Assembly: GCA_030433215.1 (NCBI GenBank)
Contig: JAUIMC010000013.1
Location: forward strand, 1-64,000
Length of the DNA: 64,000 bases
Reading direction: 5' to 3'
Source of the DNA: Alphaproteobacteria bacterium
GTDB lineage: Bacteria; Pseudomonadota; Alphaproteobacteria; Caulobacterales; Parvularculaceae
Position numbers and translations under genes: made by a program
The notes under the pieces: generated by a model
Told to the model about the DNA's origin: nothing
Databases searched by the model: none
Seen by the model: the letters and a program-made list of their open reading frames with translations, nothing else
Shown here: positions 18,662-26,920 of the stretch, in pieces
Position numbering within the stretch: position 1 is the stretch's first letter
Layout of the letters: each line of letters opens with the position of its first letter

Positions 18662-18690
18662 GGCATAGAGCGCGCCAAGCGCTCTATGCC
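18662..18690 (-). other. perfect 12-bp stem-loop downstream of the cold-shock gene
   Basis: GGCATAGAGCGC (18662-18673) and GCGCTCTATGCC (18679-18690) are exact complements around a five-base loop. The stem begins 10 bases after the csp stop codon. There is no T run on either side, so it may be a rho-assisted 3-prime end or an mRNA-stabilising hairpin. Confidence 0.6.
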
Positions 18691-18699
18691 GGGTAGGGT

Positions 18700-18906
18700 C
18701 TAGCTTTTGAGGCTGAGCTGACCGGCGGAGGTTTTGCCGCGATCAATCTGCGTCTCGTAGCTGACTTTCTGGCCGTCATCGAGGCCGCGAAGGCCGGCTG
18801 CTTCCAGCGCGGTTGCGTGGACGAAAACGTCCTTGCCGCCGTCGTCAGGCGCGATGAAACCATAACCTTTTTGTGAATTGTACCATTTCACTGTACCAGT
18901 CGCCAT
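18700..18906 (-). CDS. cold-shock protein (CspA family)
   Basis: 68 residues, the standard size. Single OB-fold nucleic-acid-binding domain with RNP1 ([10 protein letters not shown]) and RNP2 (DVFVHATAL). It acts as an RNA chaperone. GAAAGGA lies just before the ATG. About 150 bases of leader-like non-coding sequence precede the gene (18907-19060), as is common for cold-inducible csp mRNAs, but cold regulation is inference. Confidence 0.96.
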   Translation of the reverse strand: MATGTVKWYNSQKGYGFIAPDDGGKDVFVHATALEAAGLRGLDDGQKVSYETQIDRGKTSAGQLSLKS

Positions 18907-19144
18907 GTCGTTAATCCTTTCAAACAGGCTGAAGCGCCCGGAAATATTCCGAGCGCGGATTGGCTGCCGATGTTTGGAGGAGAATAAGAAGCTTGCTTCC
19001 GCGGCCTAATAGACGGCCTTCAATCATGGCATAGCCACTCATATGCGCTGTATAGGCCAAAAATGCAAGTTCCCTCCTGAGGAAACGGAGACTGGCCACG
19101 AAAACCGGGGCTTAGGCCGGGCGCGGGATTTTCTTCCGTGCACG

Positions 19145-19172
19145 AAAAAAGGGCCGGCTCCCCCGCCGGCCC
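19145..19172 (-). terminator. rho-independent terminator after the PhoX-like gene
   Basis: On the minus strand GGGCCGGC, a GC-rich loop and GCCGGCCC are followed by TTTTTT (the A run at 19145-19150 on the + strand). It lies about 35 bases past the stop of the PhoX-like gene. Confidence 0.85.
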
Positions 19173-19206
19173 TTCTTACGCTACGCAACAATACAAAGCG
19201 TGACGC

Positions 19207-20727
19207 CTAGAGCGCGCCTTTGCGCCATGGTCCGCGAATGGCGAAGGTGACGCCCGGCGACTGGACGTTGGCGAACAGCCAGTCGTCGAAGAAGCAGGCG
19301 CCGCACCATTCCTGGCTCGAGAAATTGCGCACCGGATCGTCCCAGAAATTGTCCGCGACGCCGGGGAAAAAGGCGTTGATCTTGTCGAGATCGCCTTCCT
19401 TGAGATCGATGATGTTCTCGGCGAAGGGGAAGATGTCGCCCTCCGTCGTCAGGCCGATGAGGCGTTTCGGATTGGAGCCGCCGTCCTCGCACAGGATGAT
19501 GCCCCCGCGCGGCGACACCGCGATATTGTCGGGCCCGTCCACGTCATCGGCGTTCGCCGATTCATAAACGAGGGTGACGGTTTCCTTGCGCGGGTCGTAG
19601 ACCCAGACCTGGCCGAGACCGGCGGCGCCGCCGTCGGTGGAGATGAAGTAGATCTTGCCGCCGTCTTCCCAGCAGCCTTCGCCGCGAGAGAAGATCGCCG
19701 CATCCGGCGCCGAATCGAAGGCCCGGCCTTCCTTGCCTTCGGGGTCTTCGACTTTCTGCCAGCTCACCTTGAACGTATCGCCCGGCGTGTAGCCGAGGCT
19801 GAGATCCTTGCGGGACTCGCCTTCAACGACCATCGCGAACAGCTCGCCGCCGTCGCGCAAGGGGCCGCGCTGGCGCCAGCCGCCCCAGCCGAAACCGCCA
19901 TGGCCGTAACCATGTCCGCGGCCATGATCATGACCGTAGCCGCGACCGCGGCCCCAGCCGCAGGAGGCGTCATGGGCGCCCGGCTGCACATATTTGTAGA
20001 AAGCGGATGTGCCCGCATCTTCGGTCTCGTAAACGACGCCCGTCCACGGGTCGACGGCGACAGCCTCGTGCGAGAAGCGGCCGGCGGCCTTGACCGGCTG
20101 GCCGGTGGAGGTTCCGAAAGCCGGCACGTCGAAGACATAGCCGTGATTGAACCCGTCCGCGCGGTTGTCCCAGCTATGGAAAGTTTCCTCGCAGGAGATC
20201 CAGGAGTTCCACGGCGTCGGGCCGCCCGCGCAATTGCGGATGGTGCCGCCGAGGCTGGTGTAGTGGCGCACGAAGCGGCCGCGGCGAAGGTCGAAGACGA
20301 GGTTCGTCGTGCCGCCATATTCGTTCGGATTGTACATGCCGCCGGGCACGAGGCACTGATTGCTTTCGCCGGTCGAGAGTTCGTGGTTGCGCACCAGCGC
20401 GATGTGATGGCCGAACTGCGCGCAGACCGCCATGCCGTCATGGTCGGTCGGGGTCGGGCGGCCGTCATCCATGATCTGGCCGGTCCAGCCGAAAGACATG
20501 TATTCAAAGCCCTTCGGCAGCGAGAGCAGTTTCAGCCCGGTGACGAGATCTTCTTTCGGCTCGAGCGGGCCGTAATCCGGCGAGAAGTCCCAGCGGCGGC
20601 CTCTGCGGCCATGGGCGCTGGCGGAAGACAGCGCCGAAAAGGCGAGACCGGCGGCGCCGGCGGCGGACGCGCCTTTCAGGAGATTACGACGGTCGACGGT
20701 TGGCGATTCACTGTTTGATTGCGACAT
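19207..20727 (-). CDS. PhoX-like (DUF839) Tat-exported protein
   Basis: 506 residues. The N-terminus carries a twin-arginine signal (DRRNLLKG, Arg13-Arg14, then a hydrophobic stretch to about residue 41), so export in folded form is expected. The body matches the PhoX/DUF839 family: DHDGMAVCAQFGHHIALVRNHEL, GGTTNLVF, GGPTPWNSWISCEET and EAVAVDPWTGVVYETED, the calcium/iron-liganding beta-propeller of alkaline phosphatase PhoX. An unusual Gly/His/Arg/Trp-rich insertion occupies about residues 252-289. Phosphatase activity is inferred from the family, several members of which are not phosphatases. A strong terminator follows. Confidence 0.87.
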   Translation of the reverse strand: MSQSNSESPTVDRRNLLKGASAAGAAGLAFSALSSASAHGRRGRRWDFSPDYGPLEPKEDLVTGLKLLSLPKGFEYMSFGWTGQIMDDGRPTPTDHDGMAVCAQFGHHIALVRNHELSTGESNQCLVPGGMYNPNEYGGTTNLVFDLRRGRFVRHYTSLGGTIRNCAGGPTPWNSWISCEETFHSWDNRADGFNHGYVFDVPAFGTSTGQPVKAAGRFSHEAVAVDPWTGVVYETEDAGTSAFYKYVQPGAHDASCGWGRGRGYGHDHGRGHGYGHGGFGWGGWRQRGPLRDGGELFAMVVEGESRKDLSLGYTPGDTFKVSWQKVEDPEGKEGRAFDSAPDAAIFSRGEGCWEDGGKIYFISTDGGAAGLGQVWVYDPRKETVTLVYESANADDVDGPDNIAVSPRGGIILCEDGGSNPKRLIGLTTEGDIFPFAENIIDLKEGDLDKINAFFPGVADNFWDDPVRNFSSQEWCGACFFDDWLFANVQSPGVTFAIRGPWRKGAL

Positions 20728-21071
20728 CAGCGGATTCCTCAGCTTTGAATGTGCAGGGACTGCCGCGCATAAAAGATCGTGACGAGAGCCGCGCCGGCGT
20801 TCGCTTTTCAAATACGTCCTTACGCGCCGCCCCTGGGTCAGGACGAATGGGAAATCGCTCTCCCTTGCCGGGGCGAACGATGTGCTTCACGCGCGAAGGT
20901 TTGAACGCAACCGCCGCGCCTTGATCATCCTTACCCGGATGATGCGGCGGACCGTAGGGCGATTTTCTGACATGAATGTCTCAGAAAGATAACGGCTCCA
21001 TGACATTCACGGAGCCGCGACGGCGATCTTTCCACATGAGGCGCGCTCGATGCGCCTTTGCCGAATGAAGC
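20728..21071 (-). other. intergenic region between CoA-transferase and PhoX-like genes
   Basis: 344 bases without a convincing gene. It holds an imperfect palindrome (TTCTGACATGAATGTCTCAGAA, reduced here to its arms TTCTGA at about 20966 and TCAGAA at about 20982) and a hairpin CGGCTCC ... GGAGCCG at about 20992-21015. The hairpin may end the CoA-transferase transcript; the palindrome may be an operator for the PhoX-like gene. Confidence 0.35.
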
Positions 21072-22283
21072 TTACCAGAGTTGGGGTTTGGGCGGCTGTT
21101 TTACGCGTTTGCGTTTTTCTTCATGAGGGCGGGAAAGCTCTTTCATGACGTCGGCGCGCGCTTCATCGAGATTGGGCGCGGGCGGGCGCGTCGGCGATTG
21201 CGCATAGCCGGAAATCTTGAATGCGCTGCCCGCCATGTTGAGCTTGCCCATTTCCGCGTCGTCGACTTCGACGAACATATTGCGCGCTTTCAATTGCGGA
21301 TCGTTGATCACTTCGGCCATGGAATGAACCGGCGCTACGGGAATGCCGAGCGGGCGCAGTTTTTCGACCCAGCCGGCGACCGTGTCGGCGGCGAGAACTT
21401 TTTCAAGTTCGGCTTTCAGCGCCGGCTGATTGGCGTAGCGCGCGAACAGCGTTTCGTAATGCGGATCGCCTTTCAGATCGGGCGCGCCGATGGCGTCGCA
21501 AAGCTCGTTGAAAAGGTGATCATTGGCGCAGGCGACGGCGATGGGGCCGTCTTTCGCCTGAAAGACGTCGAAAGGCGTGATCACCGGATGGCGCGAGCCC
21601 GTGGGGCCTTGCGTTTCGCCGGTGGCGAACTGGCGCACCAGCGCGCTTTCAAGGAGCATGGTCTGCACGTCGAGCATGGCGATGTCGATGTAACGGCCCT
21701 CGCCGGAAGCGCGGCGTTCGTAAAGCGCCGATGAGATCGCCAGCGCCGCAAAGGTCCCGGCTGCGAGATCGCCCAGCGAAATACCGAGGCGGTAACCGCT
21801 CGAGCCTTCCGGCCCGTTGATGGAGATCATGCCGCCCAGCGCCTGCACGATGAGGTCATAGGCGGGGAGGTCGCGATAGGGGCCGGTGTCGCCGAAGCCT
21901 GAAATCGCCGCGTAAATGACGTCGGGAAATTTTTCCTTCACCGCCTCATAGCCGTAGCCGAGGCGCTCCATGGTGCCGGGGCGGAAATTCTCCACCAGCA
22001 CGTCCGAGCGTTCCAGCAGCGCTTCGAAGGTCTTGCGGTCTTCCTCGTTTTTCAGATCGAGGGCGAGGGAGCGTTTGCCGCGATTGATGCTGGCGAAATA
22101 AACGCTTTCGCCGTTTTGGAACGGCGGAAAGGCGCGGGTGTCGTCGCCATGGCCGGGCATCTCGACTTTCAGGACATCGGCGCCGAGCTCCCATAAAAGC
22201 GTGGTGCAGTAAGGCCCGGCGAGAACGCGCGTCAGGTCGAGAATACGAACGCCCGATAAGGGTCCGCGCGGCGTGTCGGTCAT
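21072..22283 (-). CDS. CaiB/BaiF family CoA-transferase
   Basis: 403 residues, typical of class III CoA-transferases such as formyl-CoA transferase. Opening PLSGVRILDLTRVLAGPYCTTLL, the CoA-binding NRGKRSLALDLK segment and ENFRPGTMERLGYGYE are intact. The catalytic Asp is Asp143 in LPAYDLIVQALGG. It moves CoA between carboxylic acids by an enzyme-anhydride mechanism; the acids cannot be told from sequence. The C-terminus is Lys/Pro-rich. No pathway partners are adjacent. Confidence 0.95.
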   Translation of the reverse strand: MTDTPRGPLSGVRILDLTRVLAGPYCTTLLWELGADVLKVEMPGHGDDTRAFPPFQNGESVYFASINRGKRSLALDLKNEEDRKTFEALLERSDVLVENFRPGTMERLGYGYEAVKEKFPDVIYAAISGFGDTGPYRDLPAYDLIVQALGGMISINGPEGSSGYRLGISLGDLAAGTFAALAISSALYERRASGEGRYIDIAMLDVQTMLLESALVRQFATGETQGPTGSRHPVITPFDVFQAKDGPIAVACANDHLFNELCDAIGAPDLKGDPHYETLFARYANQPALKAELEKVLAADTVAGWVEKLRPLGIPVAPVHSMAEVINDPQLKARNMFVEVDDAEMGKLNMAGSAFKISGYAQSPTRPPAPNLDEARADVMKELSRPHEEKRKRVKQPPKPQLW

Positions 22284-22533
22284 AGAGGGCCTCCTCTTCA
22301 GATGCGGGGAGAAGCGTAAGCCCTATGAAAGGGTCGGACAACGCGGCCAAACGACTGGAATGAGGGCTTGCCCGGCGCGGCGCCGGGGCTTAAGAATGCG
22401 CCTTCTGGAGAAACTATGTCCGAGCTTGTCACCCGCTAGACCGTTTTAACGGCGCATCCTGAAAGAACGCCGGCGCATGCCGTGCGTCTTCCTTGTTGCG
22501 TCCGGTTTGGCTTTTTACTCGGACTTTCTATCC

Positions 22534-22794
22534 ATGAACATTTCGAAAGCGGAGCAGAGAACGCTCCACGTCCTCGCGCGCGGCGGGGCGATCCTCTTTG
22601 AAAAAGACGGCAAGGGAAAAATCGTCGAGATCAATTGCGCCAGTCCCGAAGGCTGGACTCTGGCGGACTGCACCCTCGACATTTTTGCAAAGCTGAGGCG
22701 GCGGCGTCTTATCGCCTCCTCCAATGGCGGTCCTTACCGGATCACTCAACTCGGGCGCCGTTCGGTGCGCGGGCAGCTCGACAACCGCGCATAG
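22534..22794 (+). CDS. YjhX-family protein (UPF0386)
   Basis: 86 residues from the ATG at 22534, where the family signature MNISKAEQRTLHVLARGG begins; an upstream in-frame start would add an unrelated hydrophobic stretch. Further conserved blocks are WTLADCTLDIFAKLRRRRLI and GPYRITQLGRRSVRGQLDNR. E. coli YjhX is listed as the toxin of a YjhX/YjhQ pair; the paired acetyltransferase YjhQ is absent here. Alphaproteobacterial genomes often carry it alone, so a toxin role should not be assumed. Confidence 0.88.
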   Translation: MNISKAEQRTLHVLARGGAILFEKDGKGKIVEINCASPEGWTLADCTLDIFAKLRRRRLIASSNGGPYRITQLGRRSVRGQLDNRA

Positions 22795-22862
22795 AGCGTT
22801 GCTCTAATACTTGGGGAAAAGGCGCATTGTCTGTTAGGCTCAAACGCCTAAGGGAGAAAACA

Positions 22863-24815
22863 ATGCGCCTTTCCTTGCCTGTCGCGTTCTTCGCCGCCCT
22901 CTTCACTCTGGCCGGATCGGTCATGGCGCAGGACATCGAGCCGCCCGACGCGGCGCCGTCGACTTCTGTTTCCACGGTCGAGCTTATGCCTTTCGAGCCG
23001 ACCCGCGAAGAGGCGGTGCTTGAAGGCTATGTGGACGGCGTCGTCGCCGCCCATCGGCGCGAGCATGACGCCCCGGCGGTCGCGGTCAGCGTTGTCCGGA
23101 ACGGGCGCATCCTTTTCGCGAAAGCCTATGGCGAGGCCGACATGGAAGCGGGCGTCGCGGCGAGCGGAACCGACTCCCTGTTCCGCATCGGCTCGGTCTC
23201 GAAGACATTTGTCTGGACGTCGGTGATGATGCTCTCCGAGCGCGGGCTTATCGATCTCGACGAAGACGTGAACCGCTATCTCAAGGGCATGCAGATTCCC
23301 GACGCTTTCGATGCGCCGGTGACCATGAACGATCTGATGGCGCATCGCGCCGGTTTCGAGGACACGCTCAAAGTCTTCACGGTCAGCGATGCGGATGAGC
23401 GCAGCCTGACGCAAGTGCTGGCTGAACACATCCCGGCGCGGGTTTATCCGCCGGGCGCGCGCACCTCTTATTCGAATTGGGGCTCGGCGCTGGCTGCGAA
23501 AATCATCGAGGACGTGTCGGGCGTTTCCTATGAGCAGTTTCTCGAAGACGAAATCCTGACGCCGCTCGCCATGACCCACACCACGTTGAAGGCGCCGGCG
23601 CTGATGGATGAAGCGGACCGGGCCGCGCTCGCCAAGGGCTATGCCTTGTCGGCGGGCGCCTATGAAGCGGCGGATTATATGGAGATCGGGCCGTACGCCC
23701 CGGCGGGGGCCATGGCCTCCACGGCGAACGACATGGCGCAATGGATGCTCGTCCATCTCGGCCGCGGCGAACATGACGGCGTGCGGCTGATGCGCGGCGC
23801 AACGCATGAACTCATGTGGTCGCGCGCCTTCGAAGATCGGCCTGCGGGCGCCGATCTCGCCCATGGCTTCATGAACCGGCATTATCGCGGCCTCGAGACC
23901 TTTGGTCATGGCGGCGCGACCGCCGCCTATTACACGGACATGACTATGGTGCCCGAGCTCGGGGTCGGGGTTTTCGTGTCGCAAAGCGCCAGCACCGACC
24001 GGGGGCTGGTGGGCGATCTTCCCTGGCTGGTGATCGATCATCTTCTCGATCGGCCTGTAGACGGTCCCGGCGGCGAGTTCGGCTCTGATCAGGCGGCGGC
24101 GGAATTCGCCGGCGCCTATCTCTCCAACCGCCGCTCTTTTACGACGTTTGAAAAACTCTTCGCGGCGAGCAGCACTGCCGCGGTGGCGCCCGCGAAAGGC
24201 GGGCTGACGCTGACCGCCGCCGGCGAAGCGTCTCATTACCGGCCGGTCCCCGGCGCATCGGACAGTTTCGAAAACCGCCATGGCGCGCGTCTGGTCTTCG
24301 GGCGCGATGAGAGCGGGCGCATCACCCATTTCACGGACGGCTCCGGCGTTCACTCCTATGAGCGCGTCGGCTTCGGGACCAACCCCGTCTATCTGAATCT
24401 CGCACTCGGTCTGGCGGTCCTCTTCAGCCTCACGACGATTATCGGCGCCTGGCGCCGTCAGGGCCGGGTGCGCGTCGCGAACGCACCGGGGCTCATGCTC
24501 AGCATCGGCGCCCTTGTCGCCGCGGCGCTGGTCTTCGCCTTCGCCGGGGCGCTGGGCTGGACCATGGCGGTGCTGATGAACGCCGACGCCGCGATGATGC
24601 AGGCCTATCCGCCTGCGGCGGTGGTGGCGGTGCGCATTGCGGGGCTCGGCGTTGTGGCCGCGGCCGCCGCCGGGCTGGTCAGCCTGTGGCCGGTCTGGTT
24701 CGGGTCCGGCTGGCGCATGTGGCGCCAGGTCCATCACACGTTCTTTGCGCTGGCGCTCGCCTTTTGCGCGCTGATGCTGGTTCTGTGGAACGTTGTCTTT
24801 GCAGGGACGGCGTAA
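22863..24815 (+). CDS. serine hydrolase, beta-lactamase class C / PBP4*-like, with C-terminal membrane helices
   Basis: 650 residues from an ATG with an AAGGGAG ribosome site. A signal peptide covers residues 1-22 (cleavage after VMA). The penicillin-binding fold has Ser111-V-S-Lys114 (SxxK), Tyr203-S-N205 (YxN) and H349-G-G (third motif). This group includes D-aminopeptidases, esterases and beta-lactamase-like enzymes; true beta-lactamase activity is not implied. After a linker domain (about 420-500) three to four membrane helices occupy about residues 520-650, giving an inner-membrane anchor with the catalytic part in the periplasm. Confidence 0.9.
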   Translation: MRLSLPVAFFAALFTLAGSVMAQDIEPPDAAPSTSVSTVELMPFEPTREEAVLEGYVDGVVAAHRREHDAPAVAVSVVRNGRILFAKAYGEADMEAGVAASGTDSLFRIGSVSKTFVWTSVMMLSERGLIDLDEDVNRYLKGMQIPDAFDAPVTMNDLMAHRAGFEDTLKVFTVSDADERSLTQVLAEHIPARVYPPGARTSYSNWGSALAAKIIEDVSGVSYEQFLEDEILTPLAMTHTTLKAPALMDEADRAALAKGYALSAGAYEAADYMEIGPYAPAGAMASTANDMAQWMLVHLGRGEHDGVRLMRGATHELMWSRAFEDRPAGADLAHGFMNRHYRGLETFGHGGATAAYYTDMTMVPELGVGVFVSQSASTDRGLVGDLPWLVIDHLLDRPVDGPGGEFGSDQAAAEFAGAYLSNRRSFTTFEKLFAASSTAAVAPAKGGLTLTAAGEASHYRPVPGASDSFENRHGARLVFGRDESGRITHFTDGSGVHSYERVGFGTNPVYLNLALGLAVLFSLTTIIGAWRRQGRVRVANAPGLMLSIGALVAAALVFAFAGALGWTMAVLMNADAAMMQAYPPAAVVAVRIAGLGVVAAAAAGLVSLWPVWFGSGWRMWRQVHHTFFALALAFCALMLVLWNVVFAGTA

Positions 24816-24822
24816 AGCCGCA

Positions 24823-25635
24823 TCAATCCGGCATCGCCCGGCGCAGGCGCCCGTCGACGCGGATCGGGTCGATGGTTTTCGCAAGTCCCGTCGCCGGATC
24901 GGTTTCGATCATCACGCCGCAGATCGTCGCCGGACCGTTCGCCGGCGCAAAGCGCCCGCTGTTCATTTTCGTGGTGAAGCGGCGCAGGGGCTCCGACTTC
25001 TCCATACCGATGACGCTGTCATAATCGCCGCACATGCCGAGATCGGTGATGTAGCCGGTGCCGCGCGGCAGGATCTGATCGTCCGCCGTCGGAATATGGG
25101 TGTGGGTGCCCACCACCAGGCTGGCGCGCCCGTCAAGGAAATGACCCATGGCGCATTTTTCGGATGTCGCCTCGGCGTGAAAGTCGACGACGATCGCATC
25201 GATGTCCTTGCCGAGCACGGCGCCGGTGATTTCACGCTCGACCGCGGCGAAGGGATCGTCGCAAGGGTGCATGCCGATCTGGCCCTGGGCATGGACGACA
25301 AGAACGCTGGCGCCGTTCTTCGCTTCAAAGACGCCGCTGCCGCGTCCGGGATTGGACGGCGGAAAGTTCACCGGGCGCAACAGCCGGTCCTCGCGGTCGA
25401 AAATGTCGATCTCTTCGCGCTGGTCATAGGCGTGGTTGCCGGTGGTCATCACGTCGGCGCCGGCTTCCAGCACCGCGTCGGCGATGTCGCCGGTGACGCC
25501 GAAACCGCCCGCCGCGTTCTCCACATTCACGACGATGAAATCGAGGCTGAGTTTCTTCTTCAGGCCCGGCAGCCGGTCGAGCAGCGCATTGCGCCCGCTC
25601 CTGCCCATGATGTCGCCGAAAACCGCAATCCGCAA
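24823..25635 (-). CDS. YmdB/TIGR00282-family metallophosphoesterase
   Basis: 270 residues with a TTG start followed by RIAVFGDIMGRSGR; a GGGAAGAGG ribosome site precedes it. Metal-ligand motifs are intact: FGDIMG, VNVENAAGG, TTGNHAYD, VVDFHAEATSEK and VGTHTHIPTAD. Homologues such as Bacillus YmdB hydrolyse cyclic nucleotides and affect RNA turnover and multicellular behaviour. Downstream partner of the 5-formyl-THF cyclo-ligase gene, 19 bases away on the same strand, so likely one transcript. Confidence 0.94.
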   Translation of the reverse strand: MRIAVFGDIMGRSGRNALLDRLPGLKKKLSLDFIVVNVENAAGGFGVTGDIADAVLEAGADVMTTGNHAYDQREEIDIFDREDRLLRPVNFPPSNPGRGSGVFEAKNGASVLVVHAQGQIGMHPCDDPFAAVEREITGAVLGKDIDAIVVDFHAEATSEKCAMGHFLDGRASLVVGTHTHIPTADDQILPRGTGYITDLGMCGDYDSVIGMEKSEPLRRFTTKMNSGRFAPANGPATICGVMIETDPATGLAKTIDPIRVDGRLRRAMPD

Positions 25636-25654
25636 AACGCGCCTCTTCCCGTCC

Positions 25655-26245
25655 TTAACCCGAACACCGGGTCGCGCCGCGCTCGGTGACGATCCAGTCC
25701 AGCGGCTGATCTAGGGGCGAGAGCGGCAGCGCGTCAACTTCCTGGGCGCCGAAGGCGTAGCCGACAGCCAGCGGCGCGCCCGTCTCGCGCAGTTTTTCAA
25801 GCGTGCGGTCGTAATAGCCGCCGCCATAGCCGAGCCGTCCGCCTTCGGGCGTGAAGGCGAGCAGCGGGATGACGAGAATGGTCGGGGTCAGCGCGGGCGC
25901 CGTCTCCGCCGGCACAAGCTCCCCATAGGAGCCGTCCACGAGATCGTCGCCGGGCTCATAGGCGCGGAAGACGAGGGGCGCCTTTTTCTTCTCGACGATG
26001 GGCAGCGCGACCTGCGTCCCCTCCTCGATGAGGGCGGCCACAAGCGGCTCGGTGTCGAGTTCTTCGCGCATCGGGAAATAGACGGAAACGACCGCGCCTT
26101 GCGGGCGCTCGATGGCGCTCATGAAATTCGCAGCGGCATGAACGCCGGCGTCGGGACGGGCTTTCGCTGCGGCGCGCCGCTCGCCCTTCATGCGTTCGCG
26201 CAGAATCTTTTTCGGGGAGGGAAAGGCGGCGATGGGCGGCAGCAT
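25655..26245 (-). CDS. 5-formyltetrahydrofolate cyclo-ligase
   Basis: 196 residues. Converts 5-formyl-THF to 5,10-methenyl-THF with ATP. The signature near the C-terminus (RLGYGGGYYDRTL) and the N-terminal basic segment (LRERMKGERRAAA) are present, with VYFPMREELDTEPLV between. The gene lies immediately downstream of the 6S RNA gene on the same strand, the arrangement seen for ssrS-ygfA in many proteobacteria. Confidence 0.95.
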   Translation of the reverse strand: MLPPIAAFPSPKKILRERMKGERRAAAKARPDAGVHAAANFMSAIERPQGAVVSVYFPMREELDTEPLVAALIEEGTQVALPIVEKKKAPLVFRAYEPGDDLVDGSYGELVPAETAPALTPTILVIPLLAFTPEGGRLGYGGGYYDRTLEKLRETGAPLAVGYAFGAQEVDALPLSPLDQPLDWIVTERGATRCSG

Positions 26246-26286
26246 GAAAGCGGCTCTCCGCTTTTTTCTTCAAAACGGGGTCTTCA

Positions 26287-26462
26287 ATAAGGAGCCGCCC
26301 TGGCCGTCGGACTTTTATTCGCCCTGGACCCAAAGGACCAGGTGGGCGCCGCGGTAATAGGGACCAAGGGTCCCAGTCAGAGGCAGCTCCCATTCTATGA
26401 GATAAGGCCCCGGGGAATGTCGTCCAGACGGGCCGGGCAGCCCGCTACAGATAAGGCTCGCG
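26287..26462 (-). ncRNA. ssrS: 6S RNA (SsrS)
   Basis: About 175 nt directly upstream of the 5-formyl-THF cyclo-ligase gene. Complementary arms are visible on the minus strand: GAGCC (from 26459) with GGCTC (to 26291), and CGTC-T-GGAC (from 26430) with GTCCGACG (to 26305), enclosing a large internal bubble. The bubble side contains CATTC ... GAATG, GGGACC-CTT-GGTCCC (26360-26374) and a hairpin CCTGG ... CCAGG (26323-26342). A long rod with a central open bubble is the 6S shape that mimics an open promoter and sequesters housekeeping RNA polymerase. Ends are approximate. No coding frame in this stretch looks real. Confidence 0.78.
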
Positions 26463-26480
26463 AGCGGCTTCGTAAAGGGA

Positions 26481-26774
26481 TTAGCTGGCGGTGTTTTCGC
26501 TGTGCTTGGCGTCGGCTTTCTTGGGATCGCCGGAATTCATGGTGCGCCAGCTCGGATAGAGAAGGCAGCCGAGGACGGAAAAGGACGCGGCCACAAGCAG
26601 AACGAGGGCGAAGATGCCGCCGCCCGCTTCCCCCAGCCAGTTTGCGACGAGGCAGGTGCACGCGATGATGAGATACGGATAAACCGGCGGGTCCTGCGTC
26701 ATGTAGCGTTTGACGAACAGGCCCATGGAAACCAGCAAGAGCACCAGCGAATAAACGTCGAAAATCGTGAACAT
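26481..26774 (-). CDS. small membrane protein resembling XrtV sorting-system accessory proteins
   Basis: 97 residues: three hydrophobic segments (about 7-22, 31-46, 50-70) and a charged soluble tail. The opening FTIFDVYSLVLLLVSMGLF, then P-x-Y-P and the block CLVANWLGEAG resemble, from memory, the short proteins annotated as XrtV sorting system accessory protein (typically a TVYDW-type start and C-AVANYLGN-x-G). No XrtV exosortase is in the window, though an exosortase E is 15 kb away. A perfect CtrA-type box lies 48-62 bases upstream of the start. Its stop is about 20 bases before the 6S RNA. Confidence 0.75.
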   Translation of the reverse strand: MFTIFDVYSLVLLLVSMGLFVKRYMTQDPPVYPYLIIACTCLVANWLGEAGGGIFALVLLVAASFSVLGCLLYPSWRTMNSGDPKKADAKHSENTAS

Positions 26775-26821
26775 GGAGGTCCCCTAAATCACGCAACCGT
26801 TTCGACTGTAAGCATCTGAAG

Positions 26822-26836
26822 TTAAACCGGGCTTAA
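26822..26836 (-). promoter_or_regulatory. CtrA-type box upstream of small membrane protein gene
   Basis: Exact TTAA-N7-TTAA (TTAAACCGGGCTTAA). A second near match, TTAA-N7-TTTT, lies at about 26853. CtrA is the cell-cycle and motility response regulator of alphaproteobacteria and binds this motif near promoters. Confidence 0.6.
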
Positions 26837-26920
26837 CCGAGAAAAAGACGTGGTTAACGCACGCTTTTGTTGGGCTTTGTTTTCTAAAGGGTTGAAGCAA
26901 AGCCGCTTTTCACCCGCGCA

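Noticed and set aside
22863-24815. Beta-lactamase resistance gene
   Set aside because: The SxxK/YxN/HGG set is shared with esterases and peptidases, and it has extra membrane helices; resistance cannot be claimed.
26342-26668. Open frames across the 6S RNA region
   Set aside because: They cross a strongly structured RNA and have Arg/Gly-rich composition.
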